A stretch of 64,000 bases of DNA from Sphingobacterium sp. xlx-96 (GTDB taxonomy: Bacteria > Bacteroidota > Bacteroidia > Sphingobacteriales > Sphingobacteriaceae): assembly GCF_011007365.1 (NCBI RefSeq), contig NZ_WFKM01000001.1:614715-678714 (forward strand), read 5' to 3'. The position numbers and the translations under genes were made by a program. Below, one piece after another: positions 16,136 to 24,506 of this stretch. The notes under the pieces are model-generated. The model was not told where the DNA came from and ran no database searches. It was given only the letters and a program-made list of their open reading frames with translations. Positions within the stretch are counted from its first letter, which is position 1; each line of letters begins with the position of its first letter.

Positions 16136-18859
16136 TTAATGACTATCTTTAGAAAGAGCTTTATTCTCTTTTGTCGATTTACGAAACGTTGTGTAATCGC
16201 ATCCGTACCTAAAATTCGTACAGCCATACATTTGAGATTCGCCTATTTTGTTTGATATGTTCTTGATAAATCGAAGTTCGCCGCCGCATTGTTTACATTG
16301 TTGAGTGTATGGGGTTAGTGGGCCGACATAATCGAGGTGAAGCTCACGGATGAACTTGGATTGCTTGTTTTTATCCAATAGAAAATAAAACTTTTCCTTG
16401 GCTCTGGTCATAGCGACGTAGAAGGCCCGTCTTTCTTCGCTGTTTGGGTATTGGTCGTCACCCGATAATAGAAGATTTAATACCTTATCGTCAGTTAGTT
16501 CTGCAGGAAAGCCATATTTTCCGCCTTCGCAATTTATTAAGATGACGATATCAGCTTCAAGTCCCTTTGCACTATGTACGGTTTGAAAATCAACCTTCTT
16601 GTCTAGCTGTAGTTGATTGTTACGGATGGTATTTCCTTGTTTATCGATCTGAATATCGCGAAGAAGTGTATGAATATGGATATAGGATTGTTTTTTTACG
16701 ACATGTATATTTTGCGATTCAATAATACGATTGATATCATGTTGATACCTTCCCAACAGCAGTATAGACTTGTATTGCAGCTGTTCTCCATATTGCTTGT
16801 AAAGCTTTTGTAATACATGGAGCAAATCTTGGTTAAGGTGAGCTACACCATCCTGCGTGAATTCGAAGAAAGCCTCTGTCTTGCGATTGTCTGGATTTCG
16901 CAATGTCTTTTCTATTTGATTGGGATTCTTTAATATGAAACGTGAAGAAATATGGATCATGGGTTCTGCAAATCGATAGGTCGTTTCAATCTTCTTAACG
17001 ATTGTATGACCAAAGAACTCTTCAAATCGATTAAATAGAGTCAGGTCGCTACCAGAAAAGCGGTAAATGGATTGCCAGTCGTCTCCTACAGCAAATAATT
17101 TACAAAAGCGTTGTTTCTTCAATGCTAATAGGAGTTTACAGCGATTGATCGAGATGTCCTGAAATTCATCGACAACGATATACTTGTAAGCGTGTAGGTA
17201 CCGATTGCTTTTGACCTTTAGTGTCGCACTGTGAATTAGATCGTCAAAATCTACCTTTTTGAGCTGTCTTAGTTTATCTCGATAAGCGAGGTATATGCGA
17301 TTGATAATATAGAAAAACTGTTCATTGCGATTTTGTAACGCTATATCCTGTTTGAATTGCTGTCGGTTACTTTTCATTAACTTGTCGAAGGTCTGATCAC
17401 TGGATTTGAACAGCGTTATGAAGGTCTGCATTAACTTGAGGACTGCATCTATTTCCTTGCCGTAGGTCTCTTCTAAGATTTTGTAGACCTCTTCATTGGG
17501 TTTTCGTCTTAGTGCAATGCCGTATTTTGAGAGATGATTGATTAAATTCTCTTCAATAGTTTTGTCCTTAAACTCTTGGGCATAGGACTTAACATATTTG
17601 CTACTACAGGATTGGTGTATGTTGTTACGCCAGATTAAGGTATCTTCCGTTTCGTCCACATCGAAATGATCTATGAAGATCAGGTGATCTTGAGGAGATG
17701 GACAGGTTTTGATCTGCTGTGCGTCATAACCATGGAGATAGATGGTGAATGTAGGCTTATATCTCTTTAGTTGTTTATTTACAGAATCTCCTTGGCCTGA
17801 ATCCAATGAGGCTGTAAACGGAGTCTCGTAACTGTAGGAAATACCGTGTAGAAATAGAAAATTTGCGATATAACAGTGTTCTCCATTTTTTACAAATTCA
17901 CCAGTCATGCGCCTATCACGTCCATGCAAGAAAAATTGGCGCTTGGCGAGTAGTCCTTGTATGGATTCAAACTCGCTGTCTTTTAGATAGTCAATATAAG
18001 CAGCATAGCTTTTAAAATCACCACTATTTAGGACCGGACGGATCCCGTTGAGCACAAAATCGTTGAATGAAGATAAGTACGTTGTATCCATGCACATACG
18101 CTGATGTATATCTACGATGACTCGATCAACTTCATTTGGAGGTAGAATGTCGGGGTCAGATTCATCTTCTTTAATAATCTGATAGGCAAGGGCATGAAAA
18201 GTACGGCAAGTGACACCTAAATGAGCTAGCTTTTTTTTCAGATCATCTGCATTCTTTTTAGCAAAAGACAGTACGAGTATATCCGTTGGTTTAGCCAATC
18301 CACTGTAGAGTAGGTATTCTATTTTCCCTTGTACTGTAGTTGTTTTTCCGCATCCAGCTCCAGCAATGATTAAGGTATTGTCATCGTCATGAAGAATAGC
18401 ATCGATCTGCTGTTTGTCCAAAGGATGGGAAAGTAAGGTTTGAAAATATTTTTTAGACCTATTTTTCTCCCGTTCCAGAAAGGAGGTGTTGTGGTTTATT
18501 CTGAGCTTTTGGCTATCGGCTACATAAGTGTATATCGCTTGATAGGATATAGACAAAGGATTATCTATCTGAACATTCTTTTTAAAGGCAAGGAGTGGAA
18601 GCTTGCGCTCAATATAGGCTATTTTTCGAGCCAAATCCGTATTTGAACAATAGCGATCTTCAAAGGGGAGAATCTGTTGGTAGATGTTTTGTATATCAGA
18701 TGAATGGCTGCTCAAGAGTTTGCTGAACGCATTAACATCAGCTTCTAACGTTAGTTTTTTATCTTCATCTTGCCTTTTATTTCTTAAGTAATGGTATCGT
18801 AGCACGAGCCCTATGAGGGCAAGACAGATTATGATCAGTATGCTGGCAAATGTAAACAT
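16136..18859 (-). CDS. UvrD-type superfamily 1 helicase with N-terminal membrane segment and C-terminal zinc ribbon
   Basis: 907-residue SF1 helicase resembling helicase IV (HelD). An N-terminal hydrophobic segment (about 2-22, FASILIIICLALIGLVL) is followed by a basic stretch, suggesting a membrane anchor. Walker A is IIAGAGCGKTTT (about 164-175). Later come FDDLIHSA, Walker B with VVDEFQDIS, QSIYRFSG (motif III region), TVHSAKGLEAD (motif V) and VAMTRAKEKFYFLLD (motif VI). The last 50 residues hold a zinc ribbon of the topoisomerase type with CxxC (CKQCGG) and a C-x6-C pair (GCTNFRYGC). It probably unwinds DNA during repair or recombination. Monocistronic on the minus strand. Confidence 0.88.
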   Translation of the reverse strand: MFTFASILIIICLALIGLVLRYHYLRNKRQDEDKKLTLEADVNAFSKLLSSHSSDIQNIYQQILPFEDRYCSNTDLARKIAYIERKLPLLAFKKNVQIDNPLSISYQAIYTYVADSQKLRINHNTSFLEREKNRSKKYFQTLLSHPLDKQQIDAILHDDDNTLIIAGAGCGKTTTVQGKIEYLLYSGLAKPTDILVLSFAKKNADDLKKKLAHLGVTCRTFHALAYQIIKEDESDPDILPPNEVDRVIVDIHQRMCMDTTYLSSFNDFVLNGIRPVLNSGDFKSYAAYIDYLKDSEFESIQGLLAKRQFFLHGRDRRMTGEFVKNGEHCYIANFLFLHGISYSYETPFTASLDSGQGDSVNKQLKRYKPTFTIYLHGYDAQQIKTCPSPQDHLIFIDHFDVDETEDTLIWRNNIHQSCSSKYVKSYAQEFKDKTIEENLINHLSKYGIALRRKPNEEVYKILEETYGKEIDAVLKLMQTFITLFKSSDQTFDKLMKSNRQQFKQDIALQNRNEQFFYIINRIYLAYRDKLRQLKKVDFDDLIHSATLKVKSNRYLHAYKYIVVDEFQDISINRCKLLLALKKQRFCKLFAVGDDWQSIYRFSGSDLTLFNRFEEFFGHTIVKKIETTYRFAEPMIHISSRFILKNPNQIEKTLRNPDNRKTEAFFEFTQDGVAHLNQDLLHVLQKLYKQYGEQLQYKSILLLGRYQHDINRIIESQNIHVVKKQSYIHIHTLLRDIQIDKQGNTIRNNQLQLDKKVDFQTVHSAKGLEADIVILINCEGGKYGFPAELTDDKVLNLLLSGDDQYPNSEERRAFYVAMTRAKEKFYFLLDKNKQSKFIRELHLDYVGPLTPYTQQCKQCGGELRFIKNISNKIGESQMYGCTNFRYGCDYTTFRKSTKENKALSKDSH

Positions 18860-19079
18860 GAACTTAGCGTAATGTTGCGAAGATACAAGTTTGTCGGAGC
18901 TAAAATATACTTCGTATCAGGGTGTGGAAAACTATATCTGCTCCCAAGATCGAATTTGAAATACAGTCTTGGAAGCAGTTTATAAGTTAAGGTGTATGCC
19001 GATAATTAACGCCAGCCGCCTTGCAAAGTGATGTGCCCGAAAGATTATAGGTCTGTTTTATTTATATGTTTATGTCCTA

Positions 19080-20150
19080 TTACATTGTTTCAAGGCCGCG
19101 GGCGTAGGCGGGTGACCAAGGAATTTTCACACCAAGTTCGTTCGCAAATTGAAGCACCAAGTGCGGGTTTTGTAAAAATCCACGACCAATCAAAATCAGG
19201 TCTGCTTGTTTTCGTTCAAGTATCTGCTCAGCCTGTTCTGCTCGTCTTATTAAGCCTACTGTCCCGGTTAGGATCGAGGTATCTTCTTTTATGCGATGCG
19301 CAAAAGGAACCTGATAACTCTCTTTTACCATAATCTCCTGATGTCGGACCGCACCACCTGATGATACATCTACCACTTCAACACCCATGGTCTTGACGAT
19401 TTCGACCAGCTTAATCGACTCTTGTAGATTCCAACCTCCATCGGCCCAATCGGTAGCGGAAATACGTAACCACAGGGATTGTTGCTGTAATACGCTTTGT
19501 ACTGCTTCAATGATCTGGACTAGAAAACGGATTCTGTTTTCAAATGAACCACCATAATCATCGGTGCGAAGATTGGTCAAAGGAGATAGAAACTGATGGA
19601 TTAAATAACCGTGTGCACCGTGAAGCTCGATAATATCATATCCTGCCTGTACCGCCCGTGAGGCCGAATCCTTAAAAGCTGTTATGAGTTGCTGTATTTG
19701 TGTAATGCTAAGAGCTACAGGGGCATTTTCTGTTATATGATAGGGGATTGCCGACGGTGCTACGGTCTGCCATCCATTTTCTTGATCTGGTCTGATTTGC
19801 TTCCTGCTGATCCAGGGTTTTTCTGTAGAGGCCTTTCGTCCTGCGTGTGCGAGTTGGATACCTATCAAACTGCCTTGCTGATGGACAAAGTCAACAATAT
19901 CTTTCAATGGTACTAATTGCTCGTCTTTCCATAATCCTAGATCTCCGTAAGAGATGCGACCATCCTCAGTAACAGAAGTCGCTTCTTGAATGATTAAAGC
20001 TGCCTTTCCTATCGCAAATTGGCCTAAGTGAACAAGATGCCATCTGTTAGCAAATCCGTCAACAGCGGAGTATTGACACATAGGGGACACGACGATCCTG
20101 TTGGATAGTGTTTGGTTTTTTAATGCCAAAGGGGTAAATAGTAGACTCAT
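19080..20150 (-). CDS. Old yellow enzyme family NADH:flavin oxidoreductase (YqjM/NamA type)
   Basis: 356-residue TIM-barrel FMN enzyme that reduces activated C=C bonds with NAD(P)H. The YqjM-type N-terminus LFTPLALKNQTLSNRIVVSPMCQYSA holds the conserved cysteine position (Cys25). Other features are the catalytic HGAHGYLIHQFLSP segment, NLRTDDYGGSFENRIRF, the barrel strand RISATDWADGG and the FMN-phosphate site LILIGRGFLQNP. Length and motif order are normal for the family. It is cytoplasmic and appears monocistronic. The physiological substrate is unknown. Confidence 0.92.
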   Translation of the reverse strand: MSLLFTPLALKNQTLSNRIVVSPMCQYSAVDGFANRWHLVHLGQFAIGKAALIIQEATSVTEDGRISYGDLGLWKDEQLVPLKDIVDFVHQQGSLIGIQLAHAGRKASTEKPWISRKQIRPDQENGWQTVAPSAIPYHITENAPVALSITQIQQLITAFKDSASRAVQAGYDIIELHGAHGYLIHQFLSPLTNLRTDDYGGSFENRIRFLVQIIEAVQSVLQQQSLWLRISATDWADGGWNLQESIKLVEIVKTMGVEVVDVSSGGAVRHQEIMVKESYQVPFAHRIKEDTSILTGTVGLIRRAEQAEQILERKQADLILIGRGFLQNPHLVLQFANELGVKIPWSPAYARGLETM

Positions 20151-20238
20151 ATATATAAAATTACATTATTTTGAAGAGCGAAAAAAACTATTTGTGATCG
20201 ATAAGCCTCTTTGTAAATAAATGACATAGGGACTACAG

Positions 20239-21312
20239 TTATCGAGGTTGGGACTGTAGAAAGCTAATTATCGCCTTTATAAAACCGTTTGGATTGGCAT
20301 AATGTATATTGTGCTCTATATTTTCAAATACTTGATGGTTGATCAAATTGGGATGCTGAGCAACTAATGCCCTATTTGCTTCATAAATTGGGATCGGATC
20401 ATTGGACGAACGGGCATCCATTATTAACACCGGGACGCTGAGATTTTGAAATATTTCTGCAGGACGTAAGTTTATGATAGAAGCGGCGTATTTACTGACT
20501 TTAGGACTGCCGAATAAGACCTCAGACATATGGAGGCTGTCTTGCATATGGTAGTATTCAGGCTGTCCACGATAGGTAACCCATGAAGAGCCCTGCGGTT
20601 TGATATAGCTGAGAATCTGAAACTGATTACTGGTTTCTTCGGGATTATATAGGCTTTTGTAGGCTTCAAATTTGCTTCGGTGATAACCAAAATATTTCTC
20701 TTTGATGTCCTCAGGTACATTGACTTGTTGTAATTTTTCTTTTAGGCCCAAACTATCTAAATGGAGATAACTATGATCGAAGTCTACCGAACCACCATCT
20801 TCTAGGATTAGGGCGTCCACATAATCTGGGTATAATTTGTAGAAGTTGGTCGCAAGGAATCCTCCCCGAGAAAAACCACCAATTACTACTCGTTTAATCT
20901 CTAGGTGATCGAATAGAGATTTAATGTCTGAACAAAGGTCATCAAACGAAGCGTCAAAAAAGGGTGCTTCTGTTTTGCCGGCATTATACTGATCGATAGA
21001 TAGGACCCGATACCCCTGGTTGGTCATATCTTGAGCAAAAGGCATAAATTCATAGGCATTGCTCAAACTACCATGTAGCCATACAAATACCCGTTCTGTC
21101 GCCGAAGTATCCCCCCATTGGAGATATGATAATTTAACGTTTTTAGTATCGACATACCGACGGTGTTTGACCTCGAATTGTTTGTAGGTCACGAGATCTG
21201 ATCGGAATTTATTTTGTAGGATTACGCCGGTAAGTTCTTGAGAATAGGCCTCTAGCAAGTACAGACAGAATAATGAAAGTAAAAAAAATCTAGACCGTAA
21301 TAAGTTCATCAT
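20239..21312 (-). CDS. Exported alpha/beta hydrolase
   Basis: About 357-residue alpha/beta-hydrolase with an N-terminal signal peptide (FLLSLFCLYLLEAYSQ). The nucleophile elbow is VVIGGFSRGGFLA (Gly-Phe-Ser-Arg-Gly), the acid is probably in LIMDARSSNDP and the histidine in IEHNIHYANP. The oxyanion region is FVWLHGSLSN. The frame is open back to 21369, but the start at 21312 (ATG ATG AAT) is chosen because the promoter at 21339-21370 lies downstream of the longer alternative and because it gives a normal signal peptide. Substrate unknown; hydrolases of this kind act on esters or peptides. Confidence 0.83.
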   Translation of the reverse strand: MMNLLRSRFFLLSLFCLYLLEAYSQELTGVILQNKFRSDLVTYKQFEVKHRRYVDTKNVKLSYLQWGDTSATERVFVWLHGSLSNAYEFMPFAQDMTNQGYRVLSIDQYNAGKTEAPFFDASFDDLCSDIKSLFDHLEIKRVVIGGFSRGGFLATNFYKLYPDYVDALILEDGGSVDFDHSYLHLDSLGLKEKLQQVNVPEDIKEKYFGYHRSKFEAYKSLYNPEETSNQFQILSYIKPQGSSWVTYRGQPEYYHMQDSLHMSEVLFGSPKVSKYAASIINLRPAEIFQNLSVPVLIMDARSSNDPIPIYEANRALVAQHPNLINHQVFENIEHNIHYANPNGFIKAIISFLQSQPR

Positions 21313-21338
21313 CTTGAATTCGCGAATCCTACTGTTTT

Positions 21339-21370
21339 CAAACCTACGTAAATTTGCCTCTATACGCAAT
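21339..21370 (-). promoter_or_regulatory. Promoter of the alpha/beta hydrolase gene
   Basis: Minus strand ATTG (21367-21370), spacer of 20, TAGGTTTG (21339-21346), an exact Bacteroidota -7 element. Predicted start of transcription near 21333 supports translation from 21312. Confidence 0.75.
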
Positions 21371-21514
21371 TTAATTGCGTTCGAATATTAAATTTTGTAG
21401 CTCTCCTCAGCCAATAGAATGTTTTATAGAGGAAATGTAGAAACATTTCTTTGAGTGAAGCTGAGGTTCAATTTGATATTAAGGAGATATTACAAAAAAG
21501 AGATTACTTTAAGA

Positions 21515-21549
21515 GAAAAAGTCCTAAGCGCAGTGCGTCTTAGGACTAA
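21515..21549 (-). terminator. Terminator of locus B
   Basis: On the minus strand a perfect 9-bp stem AGTCCTAAG / CTTAGGACT with an inner GCG/CGC pairing and a TTTTTC tail. It lies about 30 bp after the stop of the MBL hydrolase gene, the last gene of locus B. Confidence 0.88.
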
Positions 21550-21581
21550 GAGTAATATGTAATATATAGGTGTCTAATGTT

Positions 21582-22844
21582 TTATTTTTTAGTCTGATAA
21601 GGACCAAATGTCTGTTCCAATTTAAGCTTATCAGCTTTAGTGGACAAGGTATGTACGAGATAGCTGCCATCTCCCTTTACCTGGAGCCAGAGGTGTTTGT
21701 CGGTAGATTTATAGGCGCGGTCTACAATGTCACCAAGTACGACACGATTGGATGGCAATATATCGGTAGCGAATAGGTCTCTAGGCCCTTGATAAAGATG
21801 TGTAGAGAGCATTCGCTGAAGTGTTTCAGGACCGGGCTGATCCGCAGACCAGACCACCTGAAACCATATACGGGGTTTAAGTGTACGGATAAAGGTCTCG
21901 TTGAGTACGTCCCTTCCGGCGTGATGATTAGCTATTGCTACATCGACTTCACCGATTGAAGGTGCTATTTTGGATTCCATATCGTAGTAACTTGGAGCAC
22001 CTATAGACGGTACACCGGGGGTGTCGCCACCATGAAAGAACTTAAATCCATTATATTCGATTAGAATGCCGCAACTCACCCCATTCTCTGAAGGGATATA
22101 AGAGCTGTTCTCCGCATAGGCGTTGTGTACCTTTCCTGAGGTCCTCTCCCAATAATAACCGTTTGCTGAGATATTTTGAATCTTAAAGCCGGGGTATTTT
22201 TGAGCCGCATGTTGCATGCGGAATTGTTTATCATCACCTACTTTAAACCCCTCAACGACCATTCCCTTCGCTTGGCCGCTCTTTAGATAAGTGAAGTAGT
22301 TCATTAGCGTTTGATATTCTTTCTTGTTGTTCTTTTCTAAAAATTGGGCTAAATTAAAAGGTACATTGTAGTGAGGATACCCTCTGTCAATAAGTTTCTT
22401 AAATTGGATTTGTTCACCTACACCAGTGATTCCTGACAGCAGATAGTCACCCAGGATCGATTTACGTGCTCCAGGATAGATCATACCGTAGTGGTCGTCG
22501 TGAAAATGGGTAATGAAAGCGTAGTCGACCTGTTTTTTATTTGTATTAGGGTTAATCTGTTCAATGTAATCTGCGATCCATTGATCGGCAAATTTTGAAG
22601 CATTGGGATAAGCTGCCGAGTTACGCGGAGACCATGTTCTGGCATCTGATAGATCAAGTTCTCCTGGATCAGTAAGCATTGTCGTGCCGTCAGGCATGAT
22701 TGTAAATATAGCATCCCCATGGCCGGTTTTGAATATGAGAATATCCAGATTACCATCTTGCCATTGCGGAAGATCCGACTGCGCAACAGCAGCTATTTGT
22801 CTGGATAGTAGTATGCTAAATAATAGTGTAAGTCGCTTTATCAT
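21582..22844 (-). CDS. Secreted MBL-fold metallohydrolase (locus B)
   Basis: 420-residue metallo-beta-lactamase-fold protein with a signal peptide (about 1-21, IAAVAQ). The zinc motif HxHxDH is present as THFHDDHYG near residue 112. Further ligands are likely in FFHGGDTPG and IANHHAGRD. The segment DILIFKTGHGDAIFTIMPDGTTMLTDPG is typical of the ComEC-like MBL group, which acts on nucleic-acid or phosphodiester substrates in several members. It starts 7 bp after the SusD stop, so it belongs to the operon and probably processes the material that SusC/SusD collects. Confidence 0.85.
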   Translation of the reverse strand: MIKRLTLLFSILLSRQIAAVAQSDLPQWQDGNLDILIFKTGHGDAIFTIMPDGTTMLTDPGELDLSDARTWSPRNSAAYPNASKFADQWIADYIEQINPNTNKKQVDYAFITHFHDDHYGMIYPGARKSILGDYLLSGITGVGEQIQFKKLIDRGYPHYNVPFNLAQFLEKNNKKEYQTLMNYFTYLKSGQAKGMVVEGFKVGDDKQFRMQHAAQKYPGFKIQNISANGYYWERTSGKVHNAYAENSSYIPSENGVSCGILIEYNGFKFFHGGDTPGVPSIGAPSYYDMESKIAPSIGEVDVAIANHHAGRDVLNETFIRTLKPRIWFQVVWSADQPGPETLQRMLSTHLYQGPRDLFATDILPSNRVVLGDIVDRAYKSTDKHLWLQVKGDGSYLVHTLSTKADKLKLEQTFGPYQTKK

Positions 22845-22851
22845 TTTCTAT

Positions 22852-24312
22852 TTAATTGTAGATCCATAATTTGTGCATGATATTGTCTGTCTTCATACCC
22901 TGGCGCGCTAGAGCCTGTTCGAAATTGACCGTATTGGTGTTCTGCTCCGATAGCGGATACATCATGCGGTAGGGCATGCTCGATGTAGCCTGTCCCTCAC
23001 CAAAGGTTAGCTGTGGATAGCCTGTGCGGTGGTACTCAAATAGGGGTTCAAAATCTCCTTGGTGGTAGAATAGGATATAGCGCTGTGCATAGACTTGTTG
23101 TAGTGCTTTTTGAACATCCTGTGCTAAAGGGTTGTTTTGTAAATAGGAGGCGGACTCTGTGGCAATTCCATAATGTTCAAAAGATGCTTTTATGGCGTTT
23201 GCGTAGTAGTTTTCCGTACTGCTGAACCATCCTCTTAATCGAGCTTCTTCCAGTAATAACATCAATTCGGTGTAGCTAAAAGCTAGAGATGGCTTACCAA
23301 CTTCAGATATGGTGTAGTTTTGAACATGAATACGGCTGTAGTTTCCCGTTGATGCGAGTTCTGTAGCTTTTGGCATTGATAAGCTGCCATCGATACCTTG
23401 GTAAGCCTCGAAATCTTGGGCCGTCAATCCTTTATCCAATGAATTCTGTGCAGGTTGCGCATAGAAAAATAGGCGTGGATCCTTCAGGGATTTCATTAAC
23501 TCAGTAAGCTGTTTTCCCATAAATCGCTTGTTTTGCACATTGTAATCATTATACATAGGGTAACGGATAAATTCATAATCGCTGTAGGCCATTTTTACCT
23601 CATCTTGAGTACTGCTAAATACGGGGTACTGTCCTGGATTACTGATGATTGTTTTGAAGCGTTCTCTAATGTTCAAATCTGTATCGGACTCTCTGTTAGA
23701 GCTTGCTAATAAGACTTTCAAAGCAAGTGAGTTGGCAAGTTTCTGCCATCTCTTTAGATCCCCCTGATAGAGTATATCTCCATTGACACGGCTCTGGGTT
23801 TGAGACAAGATGCTATTCGCCGTTTGTAACTCAGTGAGTATGCCCAGGAGCACATTTTTTTGCGTGTCGTAGGCAGGCGAGAATACAGGATTGCCTGTTT
23901 GTTCGCCAGCTAGGGCTTGCGAATAGGGGATATCTCCGTACATACGTGTCAGGTAAAGGAAGTTATAGGCGCGAAGGATATGTGCGATGGCTTTATCTGC
24001 TTCAGTCGCTGTAGGTGTAGTTAGGATCTTCTGTACATCGCGAAGGATATTAAATTCATCCCAGTTACCATTGCTCCATTCGTAGGTCTGGAATGCCTGT
24101 CTATCGGATATGGCTGTATTATGGCGCATCGTCAATCCTGGTTGCCAAGGATATCTGTTCTTAAAGCTTTGGAATATGACATTGGGCAAGATCGCCTGCG
24201 GTTCTACTACGGTAGGCCTGTTTGGGTCTAAGTTGTATTTTTCGACATCACAGGATAAAAAGGTACTCCCTACGAACAGGCCAGTAAGTATATATTTAAA
24301 TGTTGCTTTCAT
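22852..24312 (-). CDS. SusD/RagB-family lipoprotein (locus B)
   Basis: 486-residue SusD-like protein of the SusD_2-type subgroup. Lipobox TFLSC gives Cys21. The N-terminal part (DPNRPTVVEPQAILPNVIFQSFKNRY) and middle (YLTRMYGDIPYSQALAGEQ, then SLALKVLLASSNRESD) are typical of this subgroup. The C-terminus contains LAFSYTELMLLLEEARLRGW and VQKALQQVYAQRYI. It pairs with the SusC ending 194 bp upstream. Ligand unknown. Confidence 0.92.
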   Translation of the reverse strand: MKATFKYILTGLFVGSTFLSCDVEKYNLDPNRPTVVEPQAILPNVIFQSFKNRYPWQPGLTMRHNTAISDRQAFQTYEWSNGNWDEFNILRDVQKILTTPTATEADKAIAHILRAYNFLYLTRMYGDIPYSQALAGEQTGNPVFSPAYDTQKNVLLGILTELQTANSILSQTQSRVNGDILYQGDLKRWQKLANSLALKVLLASSNRESDTDLNIRERFKTIISNPGQYPVFSSTQDEVKMAYSDYEFIRYPMYNDYNVQNKRFMGKQLTELMKSLKDPRLFFYAQPAQNSLDKGLTAQDFEAYQGIDGSLSMPKATELASTGNYSRIHVQNYTISEVGKPSLAFSYTELMLLLEEARLRGWFSSTENYYANAIKASFEHYGIATESASYLQNNPLAQDVQKALQQVYAQRYILFYHQGDFEPLFEYHRTGYPQLTFGEGQATSSMPYRMMYPLSEQNTNTVNFEQALARQGMKTDNIMHKLWIYN

Positions 24313-24506
24313 ATGTGTATAATTATTTATGCGTGTTTGTTTTCATCGGTATAAATGAGCTCGTTTCACTCGGTTTATTTTTTAACGTCCATATGGAATA
24401 TCCAAATTACAGTATGCAAGAATTGTTGTAATTAGCGTGCATGCTGCTTCGCGGTCATTTGTGTTTGTGCAGTTACTGCTACATGGATATTTCACGGTTG
24501 TTACGA

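Noticed and set aside
18955..18986. Inverted repeat CCAAGA/TCTTGG behind the OYE/helicase spacer
   Set aside because: Only 6 bp with a 17-nt loop and no T-run; not convincing as a terminator or operator.
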